A stretch of 11,853 nt of DNA from Pedosphaera sp. (lineage in GTDB: Bacteria; Verrucomicrobiota; Verrucomicrobiae; Limisphaerales; Pedosphaeraceae), in assembly GCA_028293265.1 (NCBI GenBank), contig JAQGPB010000265.1, positions 1 through 11,853 of the forward strand. The letters run 5' to 3'. A program made the position numbers and the translations under genes. The notes under the pieces are model-generated. The model was not told the origin of the DNA. It saw only the letters and a list, made by a program, of their open reading frames with translations, and ran no database searches. Below are positions 6,745-11,853 of the stretch, piece by piece; position 1 is the stretch's first letter, and each line of letters begins with the position of its first letter.

Positions 6745-6772
6745 ATTATAGCCGCCAAAAGCGGAGTGTCAA
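6745..6772 (-). promoter_or_regulatory. Strong promoter of asd with very short leader
   Basis: On the minus strand there is a perfect -35 TTGACA (6767-6772), a 16-base spacer and a perfect -10 TATAAT (6745-6750). Twelve bases separate the -10 box from the ATG, so the leader would be only about 5-6 bases, too short for a normal ribosome binding site. The -35 and its flank, TTGACACTCC, recur exactly at the Uma2 promoter (9291-9300). Confidence 0.75.
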
Positions 6773-6885
6773 CGCGGCGCGATTGCGCGGGGAAAGTTTC
6801 GGGCGAATTGAATCGAGACTCTAACTTCTCCGTGCTTTCCGGAAAAATTAGAGCCTCCTCACATCGTCTCCTACAAGGGCAGATT

Positions 6886-8334
6886 TTAGACCTTCCAACC
6901 GCTGCGCGATTTGCGGTGCACCCAGGCGTTTAATTCCGGGATGTTGGTCACTTTCATGCGCGGGCCGTCCCATTCGACTTTGTGGCCCACACCGACGTGT
7001 TGGGCGAGGTTGCCGAGGATGGAGAATTCAGTGAGGCGCGCGCCGTATTCAAAGGGTGCGGCGGTATCCGTCCGGTTTTCAAGGCAGGCGATGACGAAGT
7101 CGTTGAAAACGTCCTTGGGCCTGGGCAGGGTCTTTTCCGGCTTGGCGGTCTCATTCATTTTTTCCATAGGCAGGATGTGCATGCGCTCGCCGTAGGTCGC
7201 GGTGTAGATGACGCCTTTTTCACCGACATAAAGAGTGCCGCTGCTGTCGAACGATTCGTCGGGATATTGCTTTTGCAATTCGACCAGGAGCGGCGGGAGA
7301 TTCCGCGCCGCGCCTTTGGCCGCGCGCAAAACGCCGTCCGCCGAAGCAGAGGTGGTTTTGTTGAGTCCCTCGTACCAATAAACCTTCACCGGAGGCATGT
7401 CGCCGCGCGCCGGGCAGTCCCAGCGGATGCGAGAACCGGTGGGGTAGCGTTCGTCGCTGCCGCCGCGGCTTTCCTCGACTTCGATGCTCGTGGGGTGATC
7501 AAGCTTGAGCGCCCAGAAAACGCCGTCAAGCACATGGCAACCCATGTTGCCGATGGAACCATTGCCAAAATCATACCACCCGTGCCATTCGTGCGGGTGG
7601 ATGTCGGAGTGGAAATCGCGATACGGCGCGGGACCGATCCATGAATCCCAATGCATGCCCGCGGGCACCGGCAGGACGGGCGGACGCGGACCCACCCCGC
7701 CGTTGGCGCGGTCAGTCCAGCTATGTGTTTCGGTCACTTTGCCGATGGCTCCAGCCCATATATATTCGCAGAGGCGTCGGTAGCCTTCTTCGCAATGTCC
7801 CTGGTTGCCCATTTGCGTGGCGAGCTTGTTGTGATATTTGGCGGCCATCTCGCGCATGCGGCGCGCGTCGGCGATGTCATGCACCAAAGGTTTTTCGCAA
7901 TAGACATTTTTGCCGTGTTGCATCGCCATGATCGCGGCGGTGGCGTGATGGTGGTTCGGCGTGGCGATGAACACGCAGTCAATGTTCTTGCCGACCTTGT
8001 CGAACATCTGGCGGTAATCGGTGAAGAACTGCGGCTTGTTCGGGTCGAGCTTGTTTTTCTTGAGCCAGCCTTGCACCGCCGCGTGCTTCTTTTCATCGGG
8101 ATCAACAATGGCGTAGAGATTTTGGGGATTCTTGGCCTTCTCGCCAATGACGGCTTCGAGATGGCTGTTGCCGCGTCCGCCGCAACCGATTTGGACGCAG
8201 TTAAGTTTCTCATCCGGCAGACGCCGGCGTGCGGTGGTGGTGGTGGCGCAACCGGGGAGGAAACTGGCGGCGGAAATCGCACCGGCAGCGAGGGCGGCGC
8301 GCTTGATGAAGGAACGGCGATCCAGGTTTGTCAT
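6886..8334 (-). CDS. Tat-exported Gfo/Idh/MocA-family oxidoreductase
   Basis: The protein (482 residues) belongs to the NAD(P)-dependent sugar/inositol dehydrogenase family. A twin-arginine signal, DRRSFIKR (5-12), precedes a hydrophobic stretch and a lipobox-like FLPGC (Cys29), suggesting Tat export and possibly lipid anchoring. The Rossmann fold starts at NCVQIGCGGRGN (45-56). The family hallmark CEKP (146-149) contains catalytic Lys148, and GCHVLD (265-270) carries the second catalytic His267. IATPNHHH (123-130) is a further core motif. Exported members with NAD(P)-type folds are common in Verrucomicrobiota and Planctomycetota and may hold the cofactor tightly; the substrate is unknown. 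ATG at 8334 begins the Tat signal; there is no ribosome binding site. It is divergent from the secreted discoidin-like gene; asd follows on the same strand from its own promoter. Confidence 0.92.
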   Translation of the reverse strand: MTNLDRRSFIKRAALAAGAISAASFLPGCATTTTARRRLPDEKLNCVQIGCGGRGNSHLEAVIGEKAKNPQNLYAIVDPDEKKHAAVQGWLKKNKLDPNKPQFFTDYRQMFDKVGKNIDCVFIATPNHHHATAAIMAMQHGKNVYCEKPLVHDIADARRMREMAAKYHNKLATQMGNQGHCEEGYRRLCEYIWAGAIGKVTETHSWTDRANGGVGPRPPVLPVPAGMHWDSWIGPAPYRDFHSDIHPHEWHGWYDFGNGSIGNMGCHVLDGVFWALKLDHPTSIEVEESRGGSDERYPTGSRIRWDCPARGDMPPVKVYWYEGLNKTTSASADGVLRAAKGAARNLPPLLVELQKQYPDESFDSSGTLYVGEKGVIYTATYGERMHILPMEKMNETAKPEKTLPRPKDVFNDFVIACLENRTDTAAPFEYGARLTEFSILGNLAQHVGVGHKVEWDGPRMKVTNIPELNAWVHRKSRSGWKV

Positions 8335-8451
8335 AATTATGAAGTCAATTTTTTAGACGTGCGAGAAGGCGGAAAGGTTGCAAAAACTTTTTGCGGAAAC
8401 GGAGAAAATCGTGCCGACGGTATCCCAAGTGGCGGCGGAGGTTGATTTCAT

Positions 8452-8479
8452 TCAATAAAAATGCAGACACCGGCGTCAA
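8452..8479 (-). promoter_or_regulatory. Weak candidate promoter of the Gfo/Idh/MocA gene
   Basis: On the minus strand TTGACG (8474-8479) and TATTGA (8452-8457) are 16 bases apart. The -10 match is poor and the leader would be about 110 bases. A second TTGACG lies just upstream (8481-8486). No better pair was seen closer to the start. Confidence 0.2.
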
Positions 8480-8513
8480 ACGTCAATGGTGAAGATGCGG
8501 ATGCATTTTGGTT

Positions 8514-8542
8514 TTGAACCCGCGCGGGGAATCCATTAGTCT
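8514..8542 (+). promoter_or_regulatory. Candidate promoter of the discoidin-like gene
   Basis: TTGAAC (8514-8519), a 17-base spacer and TAGTCT (8537-8542) give a moderate sigma-70-type match. The -10 resembles the TACTCT box of the Uma2 promoter. The leader would be about 17 bases and has no clear Shine-Dalgarno sequence. Confidence 0.35.
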
Positions 8543-8565
8543 CATCCCAGCCGAAACAATTTATT

Positions 8566-9261
8566 ATGAAAAACTTGATCAAACCCGGCTTGACGCCGGT
8601 TCTCGCGTGCGCCATTGCGCTCCAAATCGTTGCTTTGTCCACGCCCGCGTTTTGCAAAGATGCGCCGGAAAAAGAGGCGCTGGTGTTGAAATTGCCCGAT
8701 CCGACGTTGAAGGGGACGCCGGAAGACCTGCCCACCGCGCCCAACATCGAACCGCCTTCGCACAAGCCGGCGACTTTCATGGTGCCCAAGGGGGTTACGA
8801 ATGTCGCGCTCGGCAAGCCGGTCACCAGCAGCACCGCCCCGTTCACCGGCGAACTGACCAAAATTACCGATGGCAAAAAAGAGGCGATTGACGAGGATAC
8901 CGTGGAATTCAAGAAGGGCCTGCAATGGGTGCAGGTGGATCTGGGCGCGTCTTATGAGATTTACGCCCTCGCCGTCTGGCATGACCATCGTTACGTCCAG
9001 GTGATGCACACGGTCATCTTCCAGGTTTCGGACGATCCCGAATTCAAGACCAACGTCACGACCATTTTCAACAATGACGCTGACAATTTTGCCGGTCTTG
9101 GCGCGGGGACGGACCGCCAATATTTTGAAACGGAACAGGGCAAGATTATCAATGCCAAGGGCGTGAAGGCCCGTTATATCCGCGGCTACACCAAGGGCAG
9201 CAGCCAGGGCGCGCAGAATGCGTGGGAGGAAATCGAGGCCTACGCGCTCCCGGGGAAATAG
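8566..9261 (+). CDS. Secreted discoidin (F5/8 type C)-like protein
   Basis: This 231-residue protein has a signal peptide: charged MKNLIK, a hydrophobic core at about 8-28 and a probable cleavage near AFCKDA (28-33). A proline-rich linker follows to about residue 78. The remainder reads as a galactose-binding-like jelly roll of the F5/8C type: NVALGKPVTSS (79-89), ITDGK (100-104), WVQVDLG (121-127), ARYIRGY (202-208) and WEEIEAY (220-226). Such domains bind sugars or cell surfaces; in Verrucomicrobiota they are usually modules of larger enzymes, whereas here the domain stands alone with no catalytic part. It probably acts outside the cytoplasm as a binding protein (inference). It shares a divergent intergenic region with the exported Gfo/Idh/MocA gene, which may hint at a common theme of carbohydrate handling. 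The start is the first ATG that preserves the signal peptide. Confidence 0.8.
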   Translation: MKNLIKPGLTPVLACAIALQIVALSTPAFCKDAPEKEALVLKLPDPTLKGTPEDLPTAPNIEPPSHKPATFMVPKGVTNVALGKPVTSSTAPFTGELTKITDGKKEAIDEDTVEFKKGLQWVQVDLGASYEIYALAVWHDHRYVQVMHTVIFQVSDDPEFKTNVTTIFNNDADNFAGLGAGTDRQYFETEQGKIINAKGVKARYIRGYTKGSSQGAQNAWEEIEAYALPGK

Positions 9262-9290
9262 GCTGGAAAACACGGGCGGTTCTCGATTCA

Positions 9291-9319
9291 TTGACACTCC
9301 TCCGGCGGGGAGTTACTCT
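9291..9319 (+). promoter_or_regulatory. Promoter of the Uma2 gene, predicting a leaderless mRNA
   Basis: A perfect -35 TTGACA (9291-9296), a 17-base spacer and -10 TACTCT (9314-9319) precede the ATG at 9326 by only six bases. Transcription should start at or beside the start codon. The distance equals that at the GMC gene, and the decamer TTGACACTCC equals that at asd. Confidence 0.65.
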
Positions 9320-9325
9320 GTGGTC

Positions 9326-9892
9326 ATGCTGCATACCAGCGTGCCGCTCATCAACCGCCATGACTATCAGGAGATGCCTGAGGGGCCGCCTTATTATCAG
9401 GTCATAGAAGGAGACCTCCTCATGTCGCCGTCGCCCAATATTTTTCACCAAGACATCGCCGGCACGATTTACCGGTTGGTCGGCAACTTCCTCGAAAAAA
9501 CCCCGGTTGGCCGGGTCTTCATCGCCCCGGCGGATGTATTTTTGGGTGACATCAATGTTTACCAGCCGGACGTGCTCTTTGTCTCTAATCAGCGATGCAG
9601 CATCATCACCGAGAATGGCATCGAAGGAGCGCCAGATCTGGTGGTGGAAATACTTTCCCCATCCACAGCCCATTTGGACAAAGGCTCCAAGCGAAAAGTT
9701 TATGCCCGTTCCGGCGTGCTGGAATTCTGGCTGGTGGATCTTCAGACCCGTACGATACAGGTATATTTGCTTTCAAAAGACGCCGAGACACCCATCGCCA
9801 CCCACGGCGAAAAAGCCACCTTCGAATCCTCGCTTCTGCCCGGTCTCCGGTTCAAGACGGCCGCAATATTCAAAACCCCTTCGCGCAAATAG
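9326..9892 (+). CDS. Uma2 family (DUF820) restriction endonuclease-like protein
   Basis: A 188-residue protein of the Uma2/DUF820 family, which has a PD-(D/E)xK nuclease-like fold. Visible family features are YYQVIEGDLLMSPSP (23-37) with Glu29, the conserved QPDVLFVS (80-87) with Asp82, PDLVVEILSPST (103-114) with Glu108, and DKGSKRKVYARSGVLEFWLVD (118-138), which provides the lysine and the GV-E-W-VD end of the core. The active-site residues appear intact. The biological role of Uma2 proteins is not settled; they are highly amplified in cyanobacteria and many environmental bacteria and are often linked to mobile DNA. No partner methylase, antitoxin or transposase is adjacent. The reading frame continues upstream to 9218, but ATG at 9326 fits both the promoter and the family N-terminus. 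It converges with nadE. Confidence 0.87.
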   Translation: MLHTSVPLINRHDYQEMPEGPPYYQVIEGDLLMSPSPNIFHQDIAGTIYRLVGNFLEKTPVGRVFIAPADVFLGDINVYQPDVLFVSNQRCSIITENGIEGAPDLVVEILSPSTAHLDKGSKRKVYARSGVLEFWLVDLQTRTIQVYLLSKDAETPIATHGEKATFESSLLPGLRFKTAAIFKTPSRK

Positions 9893-9899
9893 CGGGGAA

Positions 9900-9995
9900 G
9901 TTGCATCGTTACAGCGTTAAAAGGTTAAAAGGTTAAAAGGCCGCAACATCGCGCCGATGTAACGTTGTAACCTTTTAACGCTGTAACGATGCAAC
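9900..9995. repeat. 96-bp palindrome of phased octamers
   Basis: The left half (9900-9939) is five consecutive octamers of form GTT-N5: GTTGCATC, GTTACAGC and three GTTAAAAG. The right half (9956-9995) is five octamers of form N5-AAC: GATGTAAC, GTTGTAAC, CTTTTAAC, GCTGTAAC, GATGCAAC. A 16-base centre (9940-9955) separates them. The outer 28 bases (9900-9927 and 9968-9995) are perfect inverted copies, and ACATCG/CGATGT (9946-9951 and 9955-9960) makes a small inner hairpin. It lies between the stop codons of the convergent Uma2 and nadE genes. A strong hairpin could end transcription from both sides, but there is no T-tract after the stem, so it is not a textbook terminator. It could be a non-autonomous repeat element. 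Confidence 0.85.
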
Positions 9996-9999
9996 CCTC

Positions 10000-11637
10000 T
10001 CACCCCCCCTGATACTTCTGCGCAATCGGTATGCGCCGCCCCACGCCAAACGCCTTGCTCGTGACCTTGAGTCCCGGCGCGGCTTGACGCCGCTTGTATT
10101 CATTGAAATCAATCAGGCGGATCACGCGTTTCACACTCACCTCGTCGTGGCCCGCCGCCACGATCTCAGACAGCGTTTTACCCCGCACGACATACGCATC
10201 CAGGATCGCGTCCAGCACATCATAAGGCGGCAGCGAATCCTGATCTGTCTGGTTCGGACGCAACTCCGCCGACGGCGCCTTCGTGATGGACGACGCCGGA
10301 ATGATTTCCCGCTCGCGATTGATCCATTTCGCCAGCCGATAAACCATCGTTTTCGGCACGTCGCTGATCACCGCCAGGCCGCCGCACATGTCGCCATACA
10401 GCGTGCAATATCCGACCGCCAGTTCGCTCTTGTTGCCGGTCGTCAACAGCAGCGCGCCAAACTTGTTCGACAACGCCATTAAAATCACGCCGCGCAATCG
10501 CGCCTGGATATTTTCCTCGGTCGTATCCTCGGGCCGCCCGGCGAAAGCGGATTGCAATTGTTTCTTCGTTGTCTCGAAGGCCGGCTGGATGGGAATCACC
10601 TCGTAACGAATATCCAGCCGTTCCGCCAGCACCCGCGCGTCGTCGAGGCTCCCTTGCGATGAAAATTGCGACGGCAACGAAACGCCCCGCACATTCTCCC
10701 TGCCCAACGCTTCCACCGCCAGACAAGCCGCTAGCGCCGAATCAATCCCGCCGCTCAGTCCCAGCACCGCCGATTTGAAACCGCATTTGTGCAGGTAATC
10801 CCGCAGCCCCAGCACCAGCGCGCGGTAAACGTATTCCTCCTCCGGCCATTCGAGCCGCGACACGCTCTTTCTCGCATCGGTGTCCACCACGACGAAATCC
10901 TCGGCGAACATTTCGGCGCGCGCGAGCAATTCCCCCGCCGCATTGAACACCATGCTGCCGCCGTCAAACACCAGTTCATCGTTGCCGCCGATCTGGTTGC
11001 AAAACACCACCGGGCATTTCGCCTTGAGCGCCATGCTCCGCAACATGCCGTAACGCGTCGCGTCTTTGCCCAACGACCAGGGCGAAGCCGACACATTGAA
11101 CAATACTCGCGCACCCGCCGCCGCCAGTTCGACCGGCGGATTATGCTGGTACCGGCGCTCCGGCCAAAAATCTTCGTCGTTCCAGATGTCCTCGCAAATC
11201 GTGAGGCCGATCTTCGACCCGTTCAGCGTGACCGGCAGATTCTCCGTGGCCGGCTCAAAATAACGGTCCTCGTCAAAAACATCATACGTGGGCAGCAACG
11301 TCTTCGTTCGCGTGGTCACGATTTTTCCATCCTGCAAGAGCGCCACGCAATTGGCGACTTCGCGGCCCGGCCGCTTTTTGTTTTCGCCGACAAAGCCGAC
11401 GAGCATTCCAGTCTTGCCCGTGGACGCCGCCAGACGGTCCAGCATCGCGAGATTTCCGGCGATGAAACTGCGTTTCAGCAACAAATCGCGCGGCGGATAA
11501 CCGGTCGTGGTCAATTCCGGAAACACCACCAGTTCCACCCCCGCCTCGGCTCCGCGCCGGTACGCCGCCAGAATTTTGGCTTCGTTCCCGGCCAGGTCGC
11601 CGACAGTTGTATTAATTTGTGCGAGCGCGACTTTCAT
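10000..11637 (-). CDS. nadE: Glutamine-dependent NAD+ synthetase
   Basis: The enzyme makes NAD+ from deamido-NAD+ with ATP and glutamine, the last step of NAD biosynthesis. The 545-residue chain has two parts. The N-terminal nitrilase-like glutaminase domain (about 1-270) has the triad Glu41 (FPELTTTGYPP), Lys112 (RTKTLLPTYDVFDE) and Cys148 (LTICEDIW). The C-terminal synthetase domain has the ATP-pyrophosphatase P-loop LSGGIDSA (294-301), ENIQARLRG (375-383), TTGNKSELAVGYCTLYGD (399-416) and KAPSAELRPNQTDQDSLPPY (453-472), which contacts substrate and ATP. Everything needed for ammonia release and transfer is present. ATG at 11637 begins the conserved MKVALAQINTTVGD; the frame extends upstream to 11793, but those residues are not conserved. 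AGG, five bases before the ATG, is a weak ribosome binding site. The gene stands alone and is cytoplasmic. Confidence 0.96.
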   Translation of the reverse strand: MKVALAQINTTVGDLAGNEAKILAAYRRGAEAGVELVVFPELTTTGYPPRDLLLKRSFIAGNLAMLDRLAASTGKTGMLVGFVGENKKRPGREVANCVALLQDGKIVTTRTKTLLPTYDVFDEDRYFEPATENLPVTLNGSKIGLTICEDIWNDEDFWPERRYQHNPPVELAAAGARVLFNVSASPWSLGKDATRYGMLRSMALKAKCPVVFCNQIGGNDELVFDGGSMVFNAAGELLARAEMFAEDFVVVDTDARKSVSRLEWPEEEYVYRALVLGLRDYLHKCGFKSAVLGLSGGIDSALAACLAVEALGRENVRGVSLPSQFSSQGSLDDARVLAERLDIRYEVIPIQPAFETTKKQLQSAFAGRPEDTTEENIQARLRGVILMALSNKFGALLLTTGNKSELAVGYCTLYGDMCGGLAVISDVPKTMVYRLAKWINREREIIPASSITKAPSAELRPNQTDQDSLPPYDVLDAILDAYVVRGKTLSEIVAAGHDEVSVKRVIRLIDFNEYKRRQAAPGLKVTSKAFGVGRRIPIAQKYQGG

Positions 11638-11703
11638 GTTTGCCTGCGGCCAAAGCGGTTGGAGCTTTTTAATTTGCTTTTGCCCCGCCGCCAATTCACA
11701 TCC

Positions 11704-11733
11704 AGCGTAAGCCACGCCGCGCCCTTCCGACAA
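11704..11733 (-). promoter_or_regulatory. Weak candidate promoter of nadE
   Basis: On the minus strand TTGTCG (11728-11733) and TACGCT (11704-11709) are 18 bases apart; both boxes match the consensus poorly. The leader would be about 60 bases. No stronger pair was seen between 11640 and 11780. Confidence 0.2.
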
Positions 11734-11788
11734 CCTAGAAAACGTTGGAACACCGCTTAGCCGCAACCCTGCAATCGGGAATGGGGAG

Positions 11789-11831
11789 CACACGCCTCCG
11801 GCGTGTGGTTTGCGGCGTCCCGCCGCAAACC
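11789..11831. repeat. Two adjacent perfect hairpins with identical TCC loops
   Basis: CACACGCC (11789-11796) and GGCGTGTG (11800-11807) form an 8-bp stem around TCC. An 11-bp stem follows, GGTTTGCGGCG (11807-11817) with CGCCGCAAACC (11821-11831), again around TCC. The stems share base 11807. Two different stems with the same loop and no spacer look like a REP/BIME-type element. The site is about 150 bases upstream of nadE and could also lie near the end of a gene outside the window. Confidence 0.7.
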
Positions 11832-11853
11832 TCGATTCCGGTATTCCCCAAAC

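Noticed and set aside
6819..6853. CTCTAA ... TTAGAG inverted repeat between asd and the Gfo/Idh/MocA gene as a terminator
   Set aside because: The arms are only 6 bp with a 23-base loop and no T-tract in the right place; this is within chance.
6982..8445. Several plus-strand frames opposite the Gfo/Idh/MocA gene
   Set aside because: They are antisense to a protein with intact catalytic motifs, and they carry no recognisable domain or signal sequence.
8458..8509. AAAATGCA ... TGCATTTT inverted repeat in the divergent intergenic region
   Set aside because: It is 8 bp with a 36-base gap, does not extend further, and has no clear relation to a promoter; too weak to call an operator.
9218..9325. 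Longer start for the Uma2 gene
   Set aside because: It would overlap the end of the discoidin-like gene and include the promoter; the family N-terminus fits ATG at 9326.
10789..11760. Long plus-strand reading frame (323 codons) opposite nadE
   Set aside because: It lies antisense to the conserved NAD synthetase, has the Arg/His/Gln-rich composition of a shadow frame and no domain motif.
11638..11793. 52-residue N-terminal extension of nadE
   Set aside because: The frame is open, but homology starts exactly at MKVALAQIN, and the extension has no domain or export signal.

Overview
The window looks like an ordinary chromosomal stretch of a GC-rich, free-living bacterium, most likely of the Verrucomicrobiota/PVC group (inference). 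The reasons are a Tat-exported Gfo/Idh/MocA oxidoreductase with a lipobox, a zinc-ligand-poor DksA-like protein with a CELTGKPI motif, an orphan secreted discoidin-like protein, an Uma2 endonuclease-fold gene, almost no good Shine-Dalgarno sequences, and intergenic gaps filled with short-period repeats. No rRNA, tRNA, CRISPR array, transposase, integrase or prophage gene was seen.

Layout. Bases 1-380 are non-coding and hold heptamer and decamer repeats, a palindrome and a promoter. A cytoplasmic GMC flavin oxidoreductase follows (381-2102, +). Next come a 7-bp-period repeat, an 18-codon candidate leader ORF and a membrane-anchored DUF4864-like protein (2289-2813, +). A DksA/TraR-like regulator (2883-3437, -) faces it. 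Diverging from the regulator is a two-gene operon: a methyltransferase/family-2 glycosyltransferase fusion (3587-4981, +) and a second methyltransferase (4978-5721, +), joined by an ATGA stop/start overlap. Convergent to the operon, only 6 bases away, is aspartate-semialdehyde dehydrogenase (5728-6732, -), which has a near-consensus promoter. Upstream of asd on the same strand is the Gfo/Idh/MocA gene (6886-8334, -), and divergent from that is the secreted discoidin-like protein (8566-9261, +). An Uma2 gene (9326-9892, +) and glutamine-dependent NAD synthetase (10000-11637, -) converge on a 96-bp palindrome built of phased octamers. The window ends with two hairpins upstream of nadE.

How the genes fit together. 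Two genes are housekeeping (asd for lysine, diaminopimelate, threonine and methionine; nadE for NAD). GMC and Gfo/Idh/MocA are both redox enzymes of types often acting on sugars or polyols, but they are not in one operon. The methyltransferase/glycosyltransferase pair suggests assembly of a methylated glycan or lipid-linked sugar. I see no single multi-gene system spanning the window. The most unusual content is non-coding: several unrelated families of short-period repeats at gene borders, above all the octamer palindrome at 9900-9995, and promoters whose -10 box lies so close to the ATG that the mRNAs should be leaderless or nearly so.
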